A stretch of 57,256 nt of DNA, from the NCBI GenBank assembly GCA_017457045.1, contig JAFTIF010000001.1, positions 1 through 57,256 of the forward strand. Reading direction: 5' to 3'. Positions 22,455 to 31,899 of this stretch are shown here, piece after piece. The notes under the pieces are model-generated. The model was not told the origin of the DNA. It ran no database searches and worked only from the letters and a program-made list of their open reading frames with translations. This stretch comes from Bacilli bacterium (GTDB taxonomy: Bacteria; Bacillota_I; Bacilli_A; RFN20; UBA1709). How positions within the stretch are numbered: position 1 is the first letter of the stretch; every line of letters begins with the position of its first letter. A program made the position numbers and the translations under genes.

Positions 22455-25310
22455 ATGGCAAAAGACAAAAAAAGAAAACAAAACATTAAACATGACGGAT
22501 TAGTAAGTGATGAAGCTAGATATGTTCTAGTTGGTTTACTAATCTTTTTGCTATGCTTTATTGGTTTAATTGAAAGAGGAGGCTATTTAGGTAATGTGGT
22601 CTCTTATGTTTTCGTATTTGTCTTTGGTGTATTTTGGTTTATTCCTTTAATATTAGTGGCTTTTTTAGGGTTGTATCTTTTTATAAGAAGAAAAATGCCA
22701 ACTATTAAAATTGGTGTTTCCTTAATGTCAATTTTATTTTTCTTCATTTTTTTATTAATTGGCGCAAGTGAATCAGAAGTAAGTATTGCAAATGTTTTTA
22801 GTATCTATAATGATAGATTCCAACAAATTACAGGAAATGGATGGAAAGTTGTAATTGATGCTCAAGTTGGCGGAGGATTTTTAGGCTTTATTATTTTTGC
22901 TTTATTAAGTGATTTACTAACAAACGTTGGAGCTAGAATAGTTTATATTTTAGGTTTGATTTTAACTCTATTCTTGTTTTTAAAACCTGCTTTATTTAAG
23001 TTAGTAAGTTTTATTAAAGATGATGAAAAATATGAAAGAAAAACTAAAAAGAAAACAAAGAGTCATGATAATAAATTATTTAGAAATCTTTATGAAGAAC
23101 TAAATTTAAAAGATGAAGAAAGAAAAGAAAAAGAACCTCTAACTGCAAGAGAAAAGTTTATCGAAGATGAAGTGTCAAATGTTAGTGTAGAGACATTCAC
23201 TAATTCTACTCCTTCTTCATATAAACATAAAAAAGAATCTAGTATTCTAGATTTTGATGATTTCTTTGCTAGTAGCTCTTCAAATAATAAAAATAAATCA
23301 TTTGATATTTTTACGGATAATTTATTTGAAGAAAAACAAGTTGAACCAGCTGAAAAAGAATATAGAGTAAAAGGATATGATATTTTCTCTGATGACATGT
23401 TCTTTGATCATAAAACTGTTGTTAAAGAAGAAGTAATTAGACCGGTTGAGGAAGAATATTTAAGAAATAAAGTTGAGGAAGAAACTATTTCTTCTCATGA
23501 AACTACTTTGAATCCATTTATTAAAGAGAAAGTTTCTACACCAATTGAAAAAGTAATTGATGTGAGTGATGAAGATTTCTTTACTGCTTCTAGAAATAAG
23601 GTTGAAGAACCACAAGTTGAAGTTCAACCTGTAAAACAAAATTATCAATCTAATGTATTTAAAAGTGATTTTGCTCCAGATACAGTTTATATGGAACAAA
23701 AAACAAATACTAATGAATTTAAGCAAACATTTGCTCCAAAGCAAGAAGAAAAAGTTGTTGAAGAAGTTAAACGTGAAGAAGTAAAAGTAGTTGAGGAAAT
23801 TAAGCCTGTTATGGAAGAAGTTTCTAAAGTAGAGACACTTACTCCTCAAGAAGCATTTGATGCTAAAAATGATCCAACAATTAAGCCACGTCAAAAACCT
23901 TATAAGTTACCTTCTATGAACTTATTGAATGATATTAAATATTCAGATCAAAATGCTTTAATCGAAAATGCACAAATTAAAAGTGTTATTTTAGATAATA
24001 AGATGAAGAGTTTATCAATTAATGGTAAAGTTTCTAATTTTGTTATCGCACCTGCATTTACAAGATATGAAATTCAAGTTGAAAGTAATGTAAGAGTTTC
24101 ATTATTCAATCAATATAAAAACGACTTAATGATGGCTCTTGCTGCTGAGACAATTCGTATACTAGCTCCAATTCCTGGTTCTAGTGTAGTTGGTATTGAA
24201 ATTCCAAATAAAGAAAGAATCAGCGTTTCATTTAAAGAATCAATGTTAGGATTACCATTCGATAAGAAAGACAAGAAATTGTTAGTTGCAATGGGAAAAG
24301 ATGTTGAAGGTAAAGTTGTCAGTGTACAAATCGATAAGACACCTCACCTTTTAGTTGCTGGTACAACTGGTAGTGGTAAATCTGTTTGTATTAACACAAT
24401 TATTATGTCTATTTTAATGCGTACATCTCCTGATGAAGTTAAGATGATTCTTGTTGACCCTAAACGTGTAGAATTATCTATTTATGCAAATATGCCTCAT
24501 TTACTATGTCCTGTTATTACAGATGCTAAAAAAGCTTCAGTTGCATTGAAGAAGGTCTGTGAAGAAATGGATTTAAGATATGGAATTTTAGAAAAAACAG
24601 GTAAGAAAAATATCGAAGTTTATAACTCATGGCAAACTAGTAGAGGTGGTAAAGCACTTCCATATATTGTTGTTATTGTTGATGAGTTAGCTGACTTAAT
24701 GCAAGTAGCTATGAGTGATGTTGAAGATAGTATTAGACGTATTACTCAACTTGCTAGAGCTGCTGGTATCCACTTAATTGTAGCAACACAACGTCCATCA
24801 GTTGATGTTATTACTGGTGTTATTAAAGCAAACATTCCATCTAGATGTGCATTTACTGTATCAAGTAATGCTGACTCACGTACAATCTTAGATGAAATCG
24901 GCGCAGAAAACTTATTAGGTATGGGAGATATGTTATTAAAACTAACAGGATCTACAAACTGTCAAAGAGTTCAAGGTTGTTATGTAACTGATGAAGAAAT
25001 TGAAAAAGTTGTTGAATATGTTAAAAGCCAAAGAGAACCTGAATATGATGTTAACTTCTTGAATCTAGACCCACCAAAACCTGAACAATTGAATTTTGAT
25101 GGTGACATAGATGAAGATTATGAAGATCCAGTTTATTTAGAGATTTTAGATTTAATTAAACGACTTGATACGATTTCTGCAAGTTATCTTCAAAGAAAGT
25201 TTGGAATGGGTTTCCCTAAAGCTGGAAGATATATTGATAGACTTGAAAAAGAAGGCTATATTGGAGAGCAACAAGGTTCTAAACCTCGTGAAGTATTAAA
25301 AAGAGAATAG
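22455..25310 (+). CDS. ftsK: DNA translocase FtsK/SpoIIIE
   Basis: A 951-residue hexameric DNA pump of the FtsK/SpoIIIE family, which clears DNA from the division or sporulation septum. It has about four N-terminal membrane helices (about 20-190), a long charged linker (about 200-490) and the motor with Walker A LLVAGTTGSGKSVCIN, Walker B VVIVDELADLM and the ATQRPSVDVITGVIKAN segment. The last 65 residues form the winged-helix gamma domain (ISASYLQRKFGMGFPKAGRY) that reads the orienting sequences. The linker repeats short Asp/Phe motifs (FDIFTDNLF, YDIFSDDMFF, DEDFFTAS). ATG 22455 lies 6 bases after GGTG. In a spore former it may serve as SpoIIIE. Confidence 0.95.
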   Translation: MAKDKKRKQNIKHDGLVSDEARYVLVGLLIFLLCFIGLIERGGYLGNVVSYVFVFVFGVFWFIPLILVAFLGLYLFIRRKMPTIKIGVSLMSILFFFIFLLIGASESEVSIANVFSIYNDRFQQITGNGWKVVIDAQVGGGFLGFIIFALLSDLLTNVGARIVYILGLILTLFLFLKPALFKLVSFIKDDEKYERKTKKKTKSHDNKLFRNLYEELNLKDEERKEKEPLTAREKFIEDEVSNVSVETFTNSTPSSYKHKKESSILDFDDFFASSSSNNKNKSFDIFTDNLFEEKQVEPAEKEYRVKGYDIFSDDMFFDHKTVVKEEVIRPVEEEYLRNKVEEETISSHETTLNPFIKEKVSTPIEKVIDVSDEDFFTASRNKVEEPQVEVQPVKQNYQSNVFKSDFAPDTVYMEQKTNTNEFKQTFAPKQEEKVVEEVKREEVKVVEEIKPVMEEVSKVETLTPQEAFDAKNDPTIKPRQKPYKLPSMNLLNDIKYSDQNALIENAQIKSVILDNKMKSLSINGKVSNFVIAPAFTRYEIQVESNVRVSLFNQYKNDLMMALAAETIRILAPIPGSSVVGIEIPNKERISVSFKESMLGLPFDKKDKKLLVAMGKDVEGKVVSVQIDKTPHLLVAGTTGSGKSVCINTIIMSILMRTSPDEVKMILVDPKRVELSIYANMPHLLCPVITDAKKASVALKKVCEEMDLRYGILEKTGKKNIEVYNSWQTSRGGKALPYIVVIVDELADLMQVAMSDVEDSIRRITQLARAAGIHLIVATQRPSVDVITGVIKANIPSRCAFTVSSNADSRTILDEIGAENLLGMGDMLLKLTGSTNCQRVQGCYVTDEEIEKVVEYVKSQREPEYDVNFLNLDPPKPEQLNFDGDIDEDYEDPVYLEILDLIKRLDTISASYLQRKFGMGFPKAGRYIDRLEKEGYIGEQQGSKPREVLKRE

Positions 25311-25313
25311 TAC

Positions 25314-26411
25314 CTATAATTTCGAGTTATTTTGAAATATGAAATTGAGATTGACACTGAAAGATGTGCTGGTCTCAATTTTTTTATTTTGTCTAAATCC
25401 ATAGTCTAATATATGATAAATGTCAACATCTTTTTCCATTGCATAATTATATGTATTTTGTATGTCTTTAAGTATTTTTTCTTGAATATTGTTTTGTATG
25501 TAAAGAAGGTTTTTATCAAATAATGATCCATGAATACTAGCTTTTATTTTAAATGTCATATGATTGTTAACTATGTTTCTTGAATATATTATTTCATCAA
25601 TAAATATTTGATACTTATTGTCTTCCGTTTGAAAATTGAATCCTGTACATTTGTTATAATAACTTAGACCATCTAAATAATCTATTTTTAAATATTGAAA
25701 TAGTTTTGTTTTTCTATTAGTTGTTGTATAAAATAAGCCATTGATTTTGTATTGAGCATTTTCTTCTAATTCATCATCTTTTATATACTCATTATCCTTA
25801 GTTATATCTAAATCAATCAGATAACTTGCTCTATTATTATCAAGATATGATGATAAAAAATCGTTCAATGTTATTTGCTTCATTCGTTCAAAATCTGATG
25901 GAAAGATAGCAGAGTTTATCATATTAAAATAAGGGGATTTGCCATTGCTGGAAGTTACATTATATATTTCTTTAAAATCCTTATTTGTTGTGTATAAATA
26001 AATGTTAGGTCTTATTACTTTGTTGAAATAAATAAAAGATAATGCGGATTCAAAATCATCGTTTGTTAAAAGATTATGATGCAAAATTAAGCTTTTTACA
26101 TAATGAAAATTAATAAGATTGCAACCTTCAATATGAATGTTACTCAAAGCTTCAGCATAGTTTTCTCCTGTATTAACTGCAATAAATAATTTGACATCTA
26201 AGCCTGATTCGAGTTCAACAGTTGCAGACTTATAAGGTGTAGAAGATAGAATAGCAACTCCATATTCATCATTTGTTTTAGTTATGTTTTGAAATGTCTG
26301 ATCATTTTTAAAAAGATATATAGAGAAAGGATACGCTACTTTTCTAGGATTTACTTGTACCGAACAACCTGTCATCAAAACAAGAAATATTGTTATAATT
26401 ATTTTTTTCAT
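25314..26411 (-). CDS. Ger(x)C-family spore germination lipoprotein (GerAC type)
   Basis: A 365-residue lipoprotein with signal peptide MKKIIITIFLVLMTGC and lipid-attachment Cys16. It has three-domain Ger(x)C features in order, including the RPNIYLYTT strand, the FNMINSAIFPSDFERMKQIT region and a C-terminal region ending ILDYGFRQNKKIE. C subunits of germinant receptors sit on the outer face of the spore inner membrane and are needed for receptor function. Its start overlaps the stop of the GerA-type gene by one base. It converges with ftsK, leaving only 3 bases between the genes. Confidence 0.85.
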   Translation of the reverse strand: MKKIIITIFLVLMTGCSVQVNPRKVAYPFSIYLFKNDQTFQNITKTNDEYGVAILSSTPYKSATVELESGLDVKLFIAVNTGENYAEALSNIHIEGCNLINFHYVKSLILHHNLLTNDDFESALSFIYFNKVIRPNIYLYTTNKDFKEIYNVTSSNGKSPYFNMINSAIFPSDFERMKQITLNDFLSSYLDNNRASYLIDLDITKDNEYIKDDELEENAQYKINGLFYTTTNRKTKLFQYLKIDYLDGLSYYNKCTGFNFQTEDNKYQIFIDEIIYSRNIVNNHMTFKIKASIHGSLFDKNLLYIQNNIQEKILKDIQNTYNYAMEKDVDIYHILDYGFRQNKKIETSTSFSVNLNFIFQNNSKL

Positions 26412-27793
26412 TAGTTATCCCTCTTTTTAGTATGTTTTGTAGTGCGATTAATTTTGTTAAATGATTTAGATAAAAAAACTGATTTAAATTTTTTAGGATT
26501 AAAAATATTAAATATATTGCCAAATGCTACACCAAATGAATCTAAATTTGCAAGATATATTACAACGATTATGCTTGAAATTGAAAAACCTAATAACCCA
26601 AATAATCCTGAACAAATGAAAATGAATATTTTTAATAAATTCAGGGCATTATTAAAACCTATATTATTGGAAACAAGAAATGGAGATATTGTAGTCAAAG
26701 CACTAAATAATACAATTTCTTGTGAAATAATCCCACTTGAAACAGCAATCTGACTTATAATTATACTTCCCATAATTAGTAGCGCTTGATTGATACCTGA
26801 TAGAGATTTAGTTCCTGCAACTCTGAAAATTTGAAAAAATAAATCAGCCAAAAATAACTCTGTTACAATACTCACTGATACTCCTTTTCTTGCACTGATA
26901 AAATCAGCTAAAAACAAATAAGGAAGTAATTCAGTATGATATGTTAATATGGCGGTAATAAAACCCAAAAAGAAGACTCCAATAAATAATGCAATATATT
27001 GAATTATTCTATCAAATAAAGCCACAAGGTAATGATCATTACTTGCATCAGTGAAGTCTGAAAAGAATGAAAAATTGATTGGTGCAATCATTGCAAGAGG
27101 AATATTATCAATGAAAATTGCGAATCTTCCAGTCAATAAAGATTCATAGCAAAAATCAGCTCTTGATGTGTAGTTTAAAGAAGGAAAAAGAGTTAATTTA
27201 TCATCATTGATAAGGGATTGAAGATGACCTGCATTAAATAGATATTCAACATCTATCGAATTAAGTTTTACTTTTATTCTTTTTAATACTTCTTCATCAA
27301 TTATATTATCTATATATGTTAATGCGAGTTTGGTTTTGCTTACTCTTCCTATTTCAAAATATTCAATTTTATAACAAGAGGATTTGATTCTTTTTCTTAT
27401 CAAAGAAATATTAGTATTTATGTCTTCAATAAATCCATCCTTGGAGCCAGATATAGTTAATTCTGATGGTGATGTCTCTGCAGATCTTTTAGGATTATTC
27501 TCCGATGAAATTGTGTATATTTTATTAGAATAAAAAACAATAAAGTTCCCGGAATATAGGTAGTTTTCTAATTTTGATAAATCTATTTCTTTCAATGTAA
27601 TAAGATTTATATTATCTAAGCTTTTGTTTGATAATAGATGAGTTTCAATCTTTGGAATTAAACTAGATTCGATATATTTAATGTCCGCATTAATTCTATA
27701 ATAAATACAATCGCATTTAGCTTGTTTAAAACTTAGTGAGAAATAGATTATATCTTGATTGTTTTTAATTATTTTTTCTAAAACTTTATTCAT
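26411..27793 (-). CDS. GerA-type spore germination protein (A subunit)
   Basis: A 460-residue protein. The N-terminal half (1-250) is soluble and contains the family SELTISGSKDGFIEDINTNI segment (seen as SPSELTISGSKDGF), then LIRKRIKS and YIDNIIDEEVL. The second half has about five membrane helices (VALFDRIIQYIALFIGVFFL onward, with GINQALLIMGSIIISQIAV). GerA-type A subunits assemble into oligomeric, nutrient-gated ion channels in the spore membrane. It overlaps the B-subunit gene by 8 bases. Confidence 0.9.
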   Translation of the reverse strand: MNKVLEKIIKNNQDIIYFSLSFKQAKCDCIYYRINADIKYIESSLIPKIETHLLSNKSLDNINLITLKEIDLSKLENYLYSGNFIVFYSNKIYTISSENNPKRSAETSPSELTISGSKDGFIEDINTNISLIRKRIKSSCYKIEYFEIGRVSKTKLALTYIDNIIDEEVLKRIKVKLNSIDVEYLFNAGHLQSLINDDKLTLFPSLNYTSRADFCYESLLTGRFAIFIDNIPLAMIAPINFSFFSDFTDASNDHYLVALFDRIIQYIALFIGVFFLGFITAILTYHTELLPYLFLADFISARKGVSVSIVTELFLADLFFQIFRVAGTKSLSGINQALLIMGSIIISQIAVSSGIISQEIVLFSALTTISPFLVSNNIGFNNALNLLKIFIFICSGLFGLLGFSISSIIVVIYLANLDSFGVAFGNIFNIFNPKKFKSVFLSKSFNKINRTTKHTKKRDN

Positions 27794-28844
27794 TAATTTT
27801 TATTCCTCCTATTTTAAACATAAAATAAATAGTTATACAAAACAAAATTAATAGCAGCACAGAATTAATACTTAATAGGGGTAATTTTATTTCTTCAAAT
27901 AGCATTTGATTGTTTATTAGTATACACGCAATTGTTAAAGTTATTGCAGCATAAATTATTACTATAAGAGGACTATTAGTATTGTTAATTTTGCATATGA
28001 TAGAAACACTTAATAAAAGTCTAGCTACACAGTTAAAAATAATAATTATAATATTGATACAGTCGAAGTTTTCGATATATTCATTAAGATAAATATTTTT
28101 CCATAGTTGATAAAAAGGAAAATCAATATAGTCTAGTAAAACACCAAATTGATTTCCTATTTGAAGAAAACAATATGCTGATGTAGTTGAAATAAGAAGT
28201 ATACTTAAAATCATTTTTCTTTTAACTATTTTTTCTTTTGATAAATCGAATAAATAAAAAAATAATATAGGTTCCATGAATAATGGAATTAATAAAATAA
28301 TTGTTTGAATTAAATTGCTTTGTTCGAATTTTTCAAAAGATAGAGTATAGTATTTTAGTTCTTGATTAGTTCGAAAAAGTAAATAAAAGAAGATTAAATA
28401 AATGATTAATGTTAATGGATGTAAATGAAACGTAGACTTAATTATTTTTTTTGAAAAAATCACTAAAGGAATTGATAAAATAATCGCTATTATATAAATG
28501 TTATATTCATTATAAAAATACATTGATTCGAAATGAATCGTATAAAAACATATAAAAATCCCACTAATTATTAAGTATAAAGTAAATAGGATTCTTAAAA
28601 TAAAAAATAATTTATTATGTTTTTCATTTATATAATCGATTGTTAATAATCTTATTTTTTCACCAATCTTCGTCGTTAATAAAAGATAAAATGGAACTAT
28701 AAAAGTAAGAATCACCATTACCCAAATTATGCTTTTCCCATTTAAATTAAGATTCAATTGACCTAATAAAAATATTGCATAAAATGAATAAGATATTAAA
28801 AACATTGTAAAAACAGAAGAAAAATTTATATTTCGATATTTCAA
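27786..28844 (-). CDS. GerB-type germination permease (B subunit)
   Basis: A 352-residue membrane protein with ten hydrophobic helices, of the spore-germination subgroup of the APC superfamily (GerAB), which binds the germinant amino acid. Family traits are ten helices, YLLFRTNQELKYY in the middle and a LFMEPILFFYLFDLS segment. A TTG start at 28844 is preferred because GGTG lies 6 bases before it; an in-frame ATG at 28856 has no ribosome site. It is the first gene of the B-A-C operon. The sequence is divergent, so the germinant cannot be guessed. Confidence 0.8.
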   Translation of the reverse strand: MKYRNINFSSVFTMFLISYSFYAIFLLGQLNLNLNGKSIIWVMVILTFIVPFYLLLTTKIGEKIRLLTIDYINEKHNKLFFILRILFTLYLIISGIFICFYTIHFESMYFYNEYNIYIIAIILSIPLVIFSKKIIKSTFHLHPLTLIIYLIFFYLLFRTNQELKYYTLSFEKFEQSNLIQTIILLIPLFMEPILFFYLFDLSKEKIVKRKMILSILLISTTSAYCFLQIGNQFGVLLDYIDFPFYQLWKNIYLNEYIENFDCINIIIIIFNCVARLLLSVSIICKINNTNSPLIVIIYAAITLTIACILINNQMLFEEIKLPLLSINSVLLLILFCITIYFMFKIGGIKINE

Positions 28845-28947
28845 TTTAATCACCATAAAAATTTTGCCCTAAATTATATAATTTAAACTAGATATATTCC
28901 TCTTTTAGTGTATAATTAAAATGTATATAAAAAAGGAATGATAAATT

Positions 28948-29820
28948 ATGAAACAATATTTAGATATGTGTAAACATATTCTCGAAAATGGAGATAAAAG
29001 ATTAGATAGAACAGGAACTGGTACTATCTCTACTTTCGGTTATCAAAATAGATATAATCTTCAAGAAGGATTCCCATTAATGACAACAAAAAAAGTCGCT
29101 TTAAGAATTGTTTTGGGCGAACTTTTATGGTTTATTGAAGGAAATACAAATATTCAAGATTTAGCTAAGAATCGAATTCGTATTTGGAATGATTGGCCAT
29201 ATGCTGGATATAAAGCATCTGGTGAATACCAAGGTGAAACTATGGATGAATTTATTGCAAAAATCATTAATGATGATGAATTTGCTGCTAAATGGGGTAA
29301 TTTAGGACCTGTCTATGGAAAACAATGGCGTGATTTCTTTGGTAAAGACCAATTATTAGAATTAGAATATAATTTGAAACATAATCCTTTTTCTAGAAGA
29401 CATATTTTATGTGCATGGAATCCTGCTCAAATAGATCAAATGGCATTGCCTCCATGCCACGCTTTTATTCAATTTTATGTTTCTAGTGATAAGAAAAAAT
29501 TATCATGCCAATTATATCAAAGATCAGCTGATGCATTCTTAGGTGTACCATTTAATATTGCTTCTTATGCATTATTTACTCATATGTTAGCTATGACATG
29601 TGGATATGAAGTCGGAGAATTTGTTCATACTTTTGGTGACTTACATATTTATACTAATCATATAGATGCAGTAAATGAACAATTATCTAGAGAACCTAGA
29701 CCATTACCTAAATTAATTATTAAAAGAAAAGTTGAATCAATCTTAGATTTTAAACAAGAAGACTTTGAATTAGTTGGTTATGATCCTCATCCAACAATTA
29801 AAGGAGTTGTTAGTGTATGA
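28948..29820 (+). CDS. thyA: Thymidylate synthase
   Basis: A 290-residue ThyA enzyme that methylates dUMP to dTMP using methylene-tetrahydrofolate. Visible motifs are the N-terminal Arg loop [13 protein letters not shown], the active Cys in [14 protein letters not shown], the [11 protein letters not shown] segment, the Asn in [12 protein letters not shown] and [20 protein letters not shown] precedes ATG 28948. It overlaps folA by 4 bases (ATGA), a common coupling because ThyA turns over folate that DHFR recycles. Confidence 0.97.
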   Translation: MKQYLDMCKHILENGDKRLDRTGTGTISTFGYQNRYNLQEGFPLMTTKKVALRIVLGELLWFIEGNTNIQDLAKNRIRIWNDWPYAGYKASGEYQGETMDEFIAKIINDDEFAAKWGNLGPVYGKQWRDFFGKDQLLELEYNLKHNPFSRRHILCAWNPAQIDQMALPPCHAFIQFYVSSDKKKLSCQLYQRSADAFLGVPFNIASYALFTHMLAMTCGYEVGEFVHTFGDLHIYTNHIDAVNEQLSREPRPLPKLIIKRKVESILDFKQEDFELVGYDPHPTIKGVVSV

Positions 29821-30287
29821 TTAAACTAATCATGGCGATGGATAAAAATCGTCTTATTGGAAAAAAAGGAAAACTTCCTTGGCATGTAAGTGGAGATTTA
29901 AAACACTATAAAGAAACAACAATTAACCATACAATTTTGATGGGACAAGTAACTTTCGAAAACATGCCAAAGTTACTTCCTAATAGAACATATTGGATTT
30001 TAACAAATGATGAAAACTTTATTAAATCACATCCTGAATTAATTTGCTTAACAAGTATTGAAGAAGTTGTTAAGAAAGCTAAAGAAATAGATGATGATTT
30101 ATATGTTTCAGGCGGCGCTAGTGTATATCGCCAATTGTTCCCATATGCTGATGAAGTCATTTTATCTGTTATAGATGGTGAATATGAAGGTGATGCGTAT
30201 TTAGCACCATTTGAAGATGATTTTGTTGTGTATAAAGTTTGCCAACACGAAGGGTTTGAGGTAAAATATTATAAAAGAGGTGATTAA
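29817..30287 (+). CDS. folA: Dihydrofolate reductase
   Basis: A 156-residue enzyme reducing dihydrofolate with NADPH. It has [20 protein letters not shown] with the family Trp and the following acidic Asp ([10 protein letters not shown]), the [13 protein letters not shown] loop and [18 protein letters not shown] (the Gly-Gly). The length is standard. Its start overlaps the thyA stop (ATGA) and the plsC-type gene follows after 2 bases, forming the operon thyA-folA-plsC. Confidence 0.96.
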   Translation: MIKLIMAMDKNRLIGKKGKLPWHVSGDLKHYKETTINHTILMGQVTFENMPKLLPNRTYWILTNDENFIKSHPELICLTSIEEVVKKAKEIDDDLYVSGGASVYRQLFPYADEVILSVIDGEYEGDAYLAPFEDDFVVYKVCQHEGFEVKYYKRGD

Positions 30288-30289
30288 TT

Positions 30290-31024
30290 TTGTTAAAGTA
30301 TATTAGAATCATATTTAGATGTTTATGGTATGTATTATATATTTATCCAACATTCTTATATTATAGAATCACAAAAAATAAGACACCTTATGAAAAAAGA
30401 TATGCTAAAACTCGCAAGACACTAATTAAATTAGCAAAATTATTAGATGTTGAGTATCATGTTACTGGTTATGATAAATTAGATCCTAACCAAAATTATT
30501 ATTTTTCACCTAATCATCAATCTTTCTTTGATGCATTATCAATGATTATTTTGTTAGAAAATAGACATGTTAGATGTGTTGCAAAAGAAGAATCTATAAA
30601 AATGCCGATTGCTGGAAAATTAATTTATGCTATTGATTCTTTATTTTTAGATAGAGATGATTTGCGTCAAGCTGTAAAAATTATGCGTGAAGCTGGAAAT
30701 ATTTTACAAAACACTAATCAAGATATATTAATTTTTCCTGAAGGAACAAGAACTAAAAATCCTAATAAAGAACTAAATGAATTTAAATCGGGTTCATTAA
30801 AACCAGCATTTTATGCTAAAAAGGCTATAGTACCTGTTTGTTTAGTAGATACATATACTATTTTAAGTTCTAAGATTAGAAAGAAAAAATATCATGTTCA
30901 AGTGTGTTTTTTAGATCCTATCCCATATGAAGAATTTGAATCTTTAGGTACATCTGGTCTTGCACAATTATTAAAAGAGAAAATTGAAAATAAATATAGT
31001 GAATTAAAAAATAATCAATTTTAG
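30290..31024 (+). CDS. plsC: 1-acyl-sn-glycerol-3-phosphate acyltransferase
   Basis: A 244-residue protein with an N-terminal membrane helix (about 7-27) and the PlsC acyltransferase motifs: NHQSFFDAL (HX4D), a KEESIKMP region, FPEGTRTKNPNKELNEFKSG and a VPVCLVDT strand. It transfers an acyl chain to lysophosphatidic acid to make phosphatidic acid at the membrane. It starts with TTG 30290, 7 bases after AGAGGTG. It is the last gene of the thyA-folA operon; an XRE operator starts at its stop codon. Confidence 0.93.
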   Translation: MLKYIRIIFRCLWYVLYIYPTFLYYRITKNKTPYEKRYAKTRKTLIKLAKLLDVEYHVTGYDKLDPNQNYYFSPNHQSFFDALSMIILLENRHVRCVAKEESIKMPIAGKLIYAIDSLFLDRDDLRQAVKIMREAGNILQNTNQDILIFPEGTRTKNPNKELNEFKSGSLKPAFYAKKAIVPVCLVDTYTILSSKIRKKKYHVQVCFLDPIPYEEFESLGTSGLAQLLKEKIENKYSELKNNQF

Positions 31025-31040
31025 TTAAGTAGCACTTAAC
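31024..31040. promoter_or_regulatory. Operator, copy 1 (GTTAAG-N5-CTTAAC)
   Basis: GTTAAGTAGCACTTAAC is a 6+5+6 inverted repeat just upstream of the first XRE gene. Its reverse complement differs at only two central positions from operator copy 2. A half-site GCACTTA follows at about 31046. Confidence 0.65.
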
Positions 31041-31095
31041 ATTTGCACTTAGTTTTAAAGAATCATCTCAAAATAGTTTCGAGGTGATTTTTTTT

Positions 31096-31446
31096 ATGGA
31101 TTTTCTTATTTTTTCACATCAGTTAAAAGAGATTAGAAAAGATAGAAATATGTCTCAAAAACAGCTTGGAGATTTAATCGGAGTTTCTAAAGTATCCATT
31201 TCAAATTATGAAAATGGAATGCAATATCCTACTTTAGAAAAACTTATTTTACTTGCTAAAGTTTTAGACTGTTCATTAGATTATCTTTTAGGAATTGATT
31301 ATGATAATTTAACTGATTTAAAAAGGGATGAAAGAATTTTTAAATCTATAAAAAGAAATGAAACTATATATAAATATCTTTTAGAAGATAGTAGAAATAG
31401 AATTAAAGAAATCGAAGAACACATAAAAATTAAAGATAATCGTTAA
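31096..31446 (+). CDS. XRE-family transcriptional regulator, paralogue 1
   Basis: A 116-residue cytosolic regulator. Residues 1-65 are a Xre/Cro HTH (HQLKEIRKDRNMSQKQLGDL, then IGVSKVSISNYENGMQYP) with LDYLLGIDY closing the domain. The C-terminal 45 residues are helical and charged. It is closely related to the protein encoded at 31512-31853; both are preceded by the same operator, so auto- and cross-regulation is likely. ATG 31096 follows GAGGTG. Confidence 0.85.
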   Translation: MDFLIFSHQLKEIRKDRNMSQKQLGDLIGVSKVSISNYENGMQYPTLEKLILLAKVLDCSLDYLLGIDYDNLTDLKRDERIFKSIKRNETIYKYLLEDSRNRIKEIEEHIKIKDNR

Positions 31447-31458
31447 GCACTACTTAAC
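31442..31458. promoter_or_regulatory. Operator, copy 2 (GTTAAG-N5-CTTAAC)
   Basis: GTTAAGCACTACTTAAC overlaps the stop of paralogue 1 and lies before paralogue 2. A looser TTAACT/AGTTAA pair follows at 31468-31473 and 31484-31489. Confidence 0.65.
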
Positions 31459-31511
31459 AATTTTATATTAACTATTTTTAATAAGTTAAATATATAAATG
31501 AGGTGAGAAAT

Positions 31512-31853
31512 ATGATTAACGATATTTTTGCACATAGAATTAAGAATTTAAGAAGCGAAAAAGGATATTCTCAAAAGAAACTAGGCGAGTTAGTCGGTGT
31601 ATCAAAAGTTTCTATATTTAATTATGAAAATAATTTACAACAACCTTCAGTTGAGATTCTTATTAAACTTGCTAAGGTATTAAATTGCTCTGTAGATTAT
31701 TTACTAGGTATAAGTTCTAATAGTGAAGATGACGATATTCATTATTTTCTTATTAAATCACTTAAACGAAATGAAACAGTTTACAATTATCTTTTAAAAG
31801 ATACTAGAAAGAGCATTAAAAATATTGAAAAAATGATTAAGGGGAACAGATAG
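31512..31853 (+). CDS. XRE-family transcriptional regulator, paralogue 2
   Basis: A 113-residue paralogue of the preceding protein. The HTH is HRIKNLRSEKGYSQKKLGEL then VGVSKVSIFNYENNLQQP, with CSVDYLLGISS closing it; the C-terminal tail LKRNETVYNYLLKDTRKSIK matches IKRNETIYKYLLEDSRNRIK of paralogue 1. GAGGTG lies 9 bases before ATG 31512. A terminator hairpin (GGGAAC 31842-31847 with GTTCTC 31853-31858) overlaps its stop. Confidence 0.85.
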   Translation: MINDIFAHRIKNLRSEKGYSQKKLGELVGVSKVSIFNYENNLQQPSVEILIKLAKVLNCSVDYLLGISSNSEDDDIHYFLIKSLKRNETVYNYLLKDTRKSIKNIEKMIKGNR

Positions 31854-31873
31854 TTCTCTTTTTTTATAAAGAA

Positions 31874-31899
31874 AAAAGGTCTATTTTCTAAGACCTTTT
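31874..31899 (-). terminator. Terminator of rsmF
   Basis: On the minus strand AAAAGGTCT pairs with AGACCTTTT around an 8-base loop (31883-31890), followed by T residues. It overlaps the last codons of rsmF. Confidence 0.75.

Noticed and set aside
23460..23894. Antisense frame of 144 codons opposite the FtsK linker
   Set aside because: Its Phe/Asn/Leu-rich translation is the mirror of the Lys/Glu/Val-rich linker; no start context.
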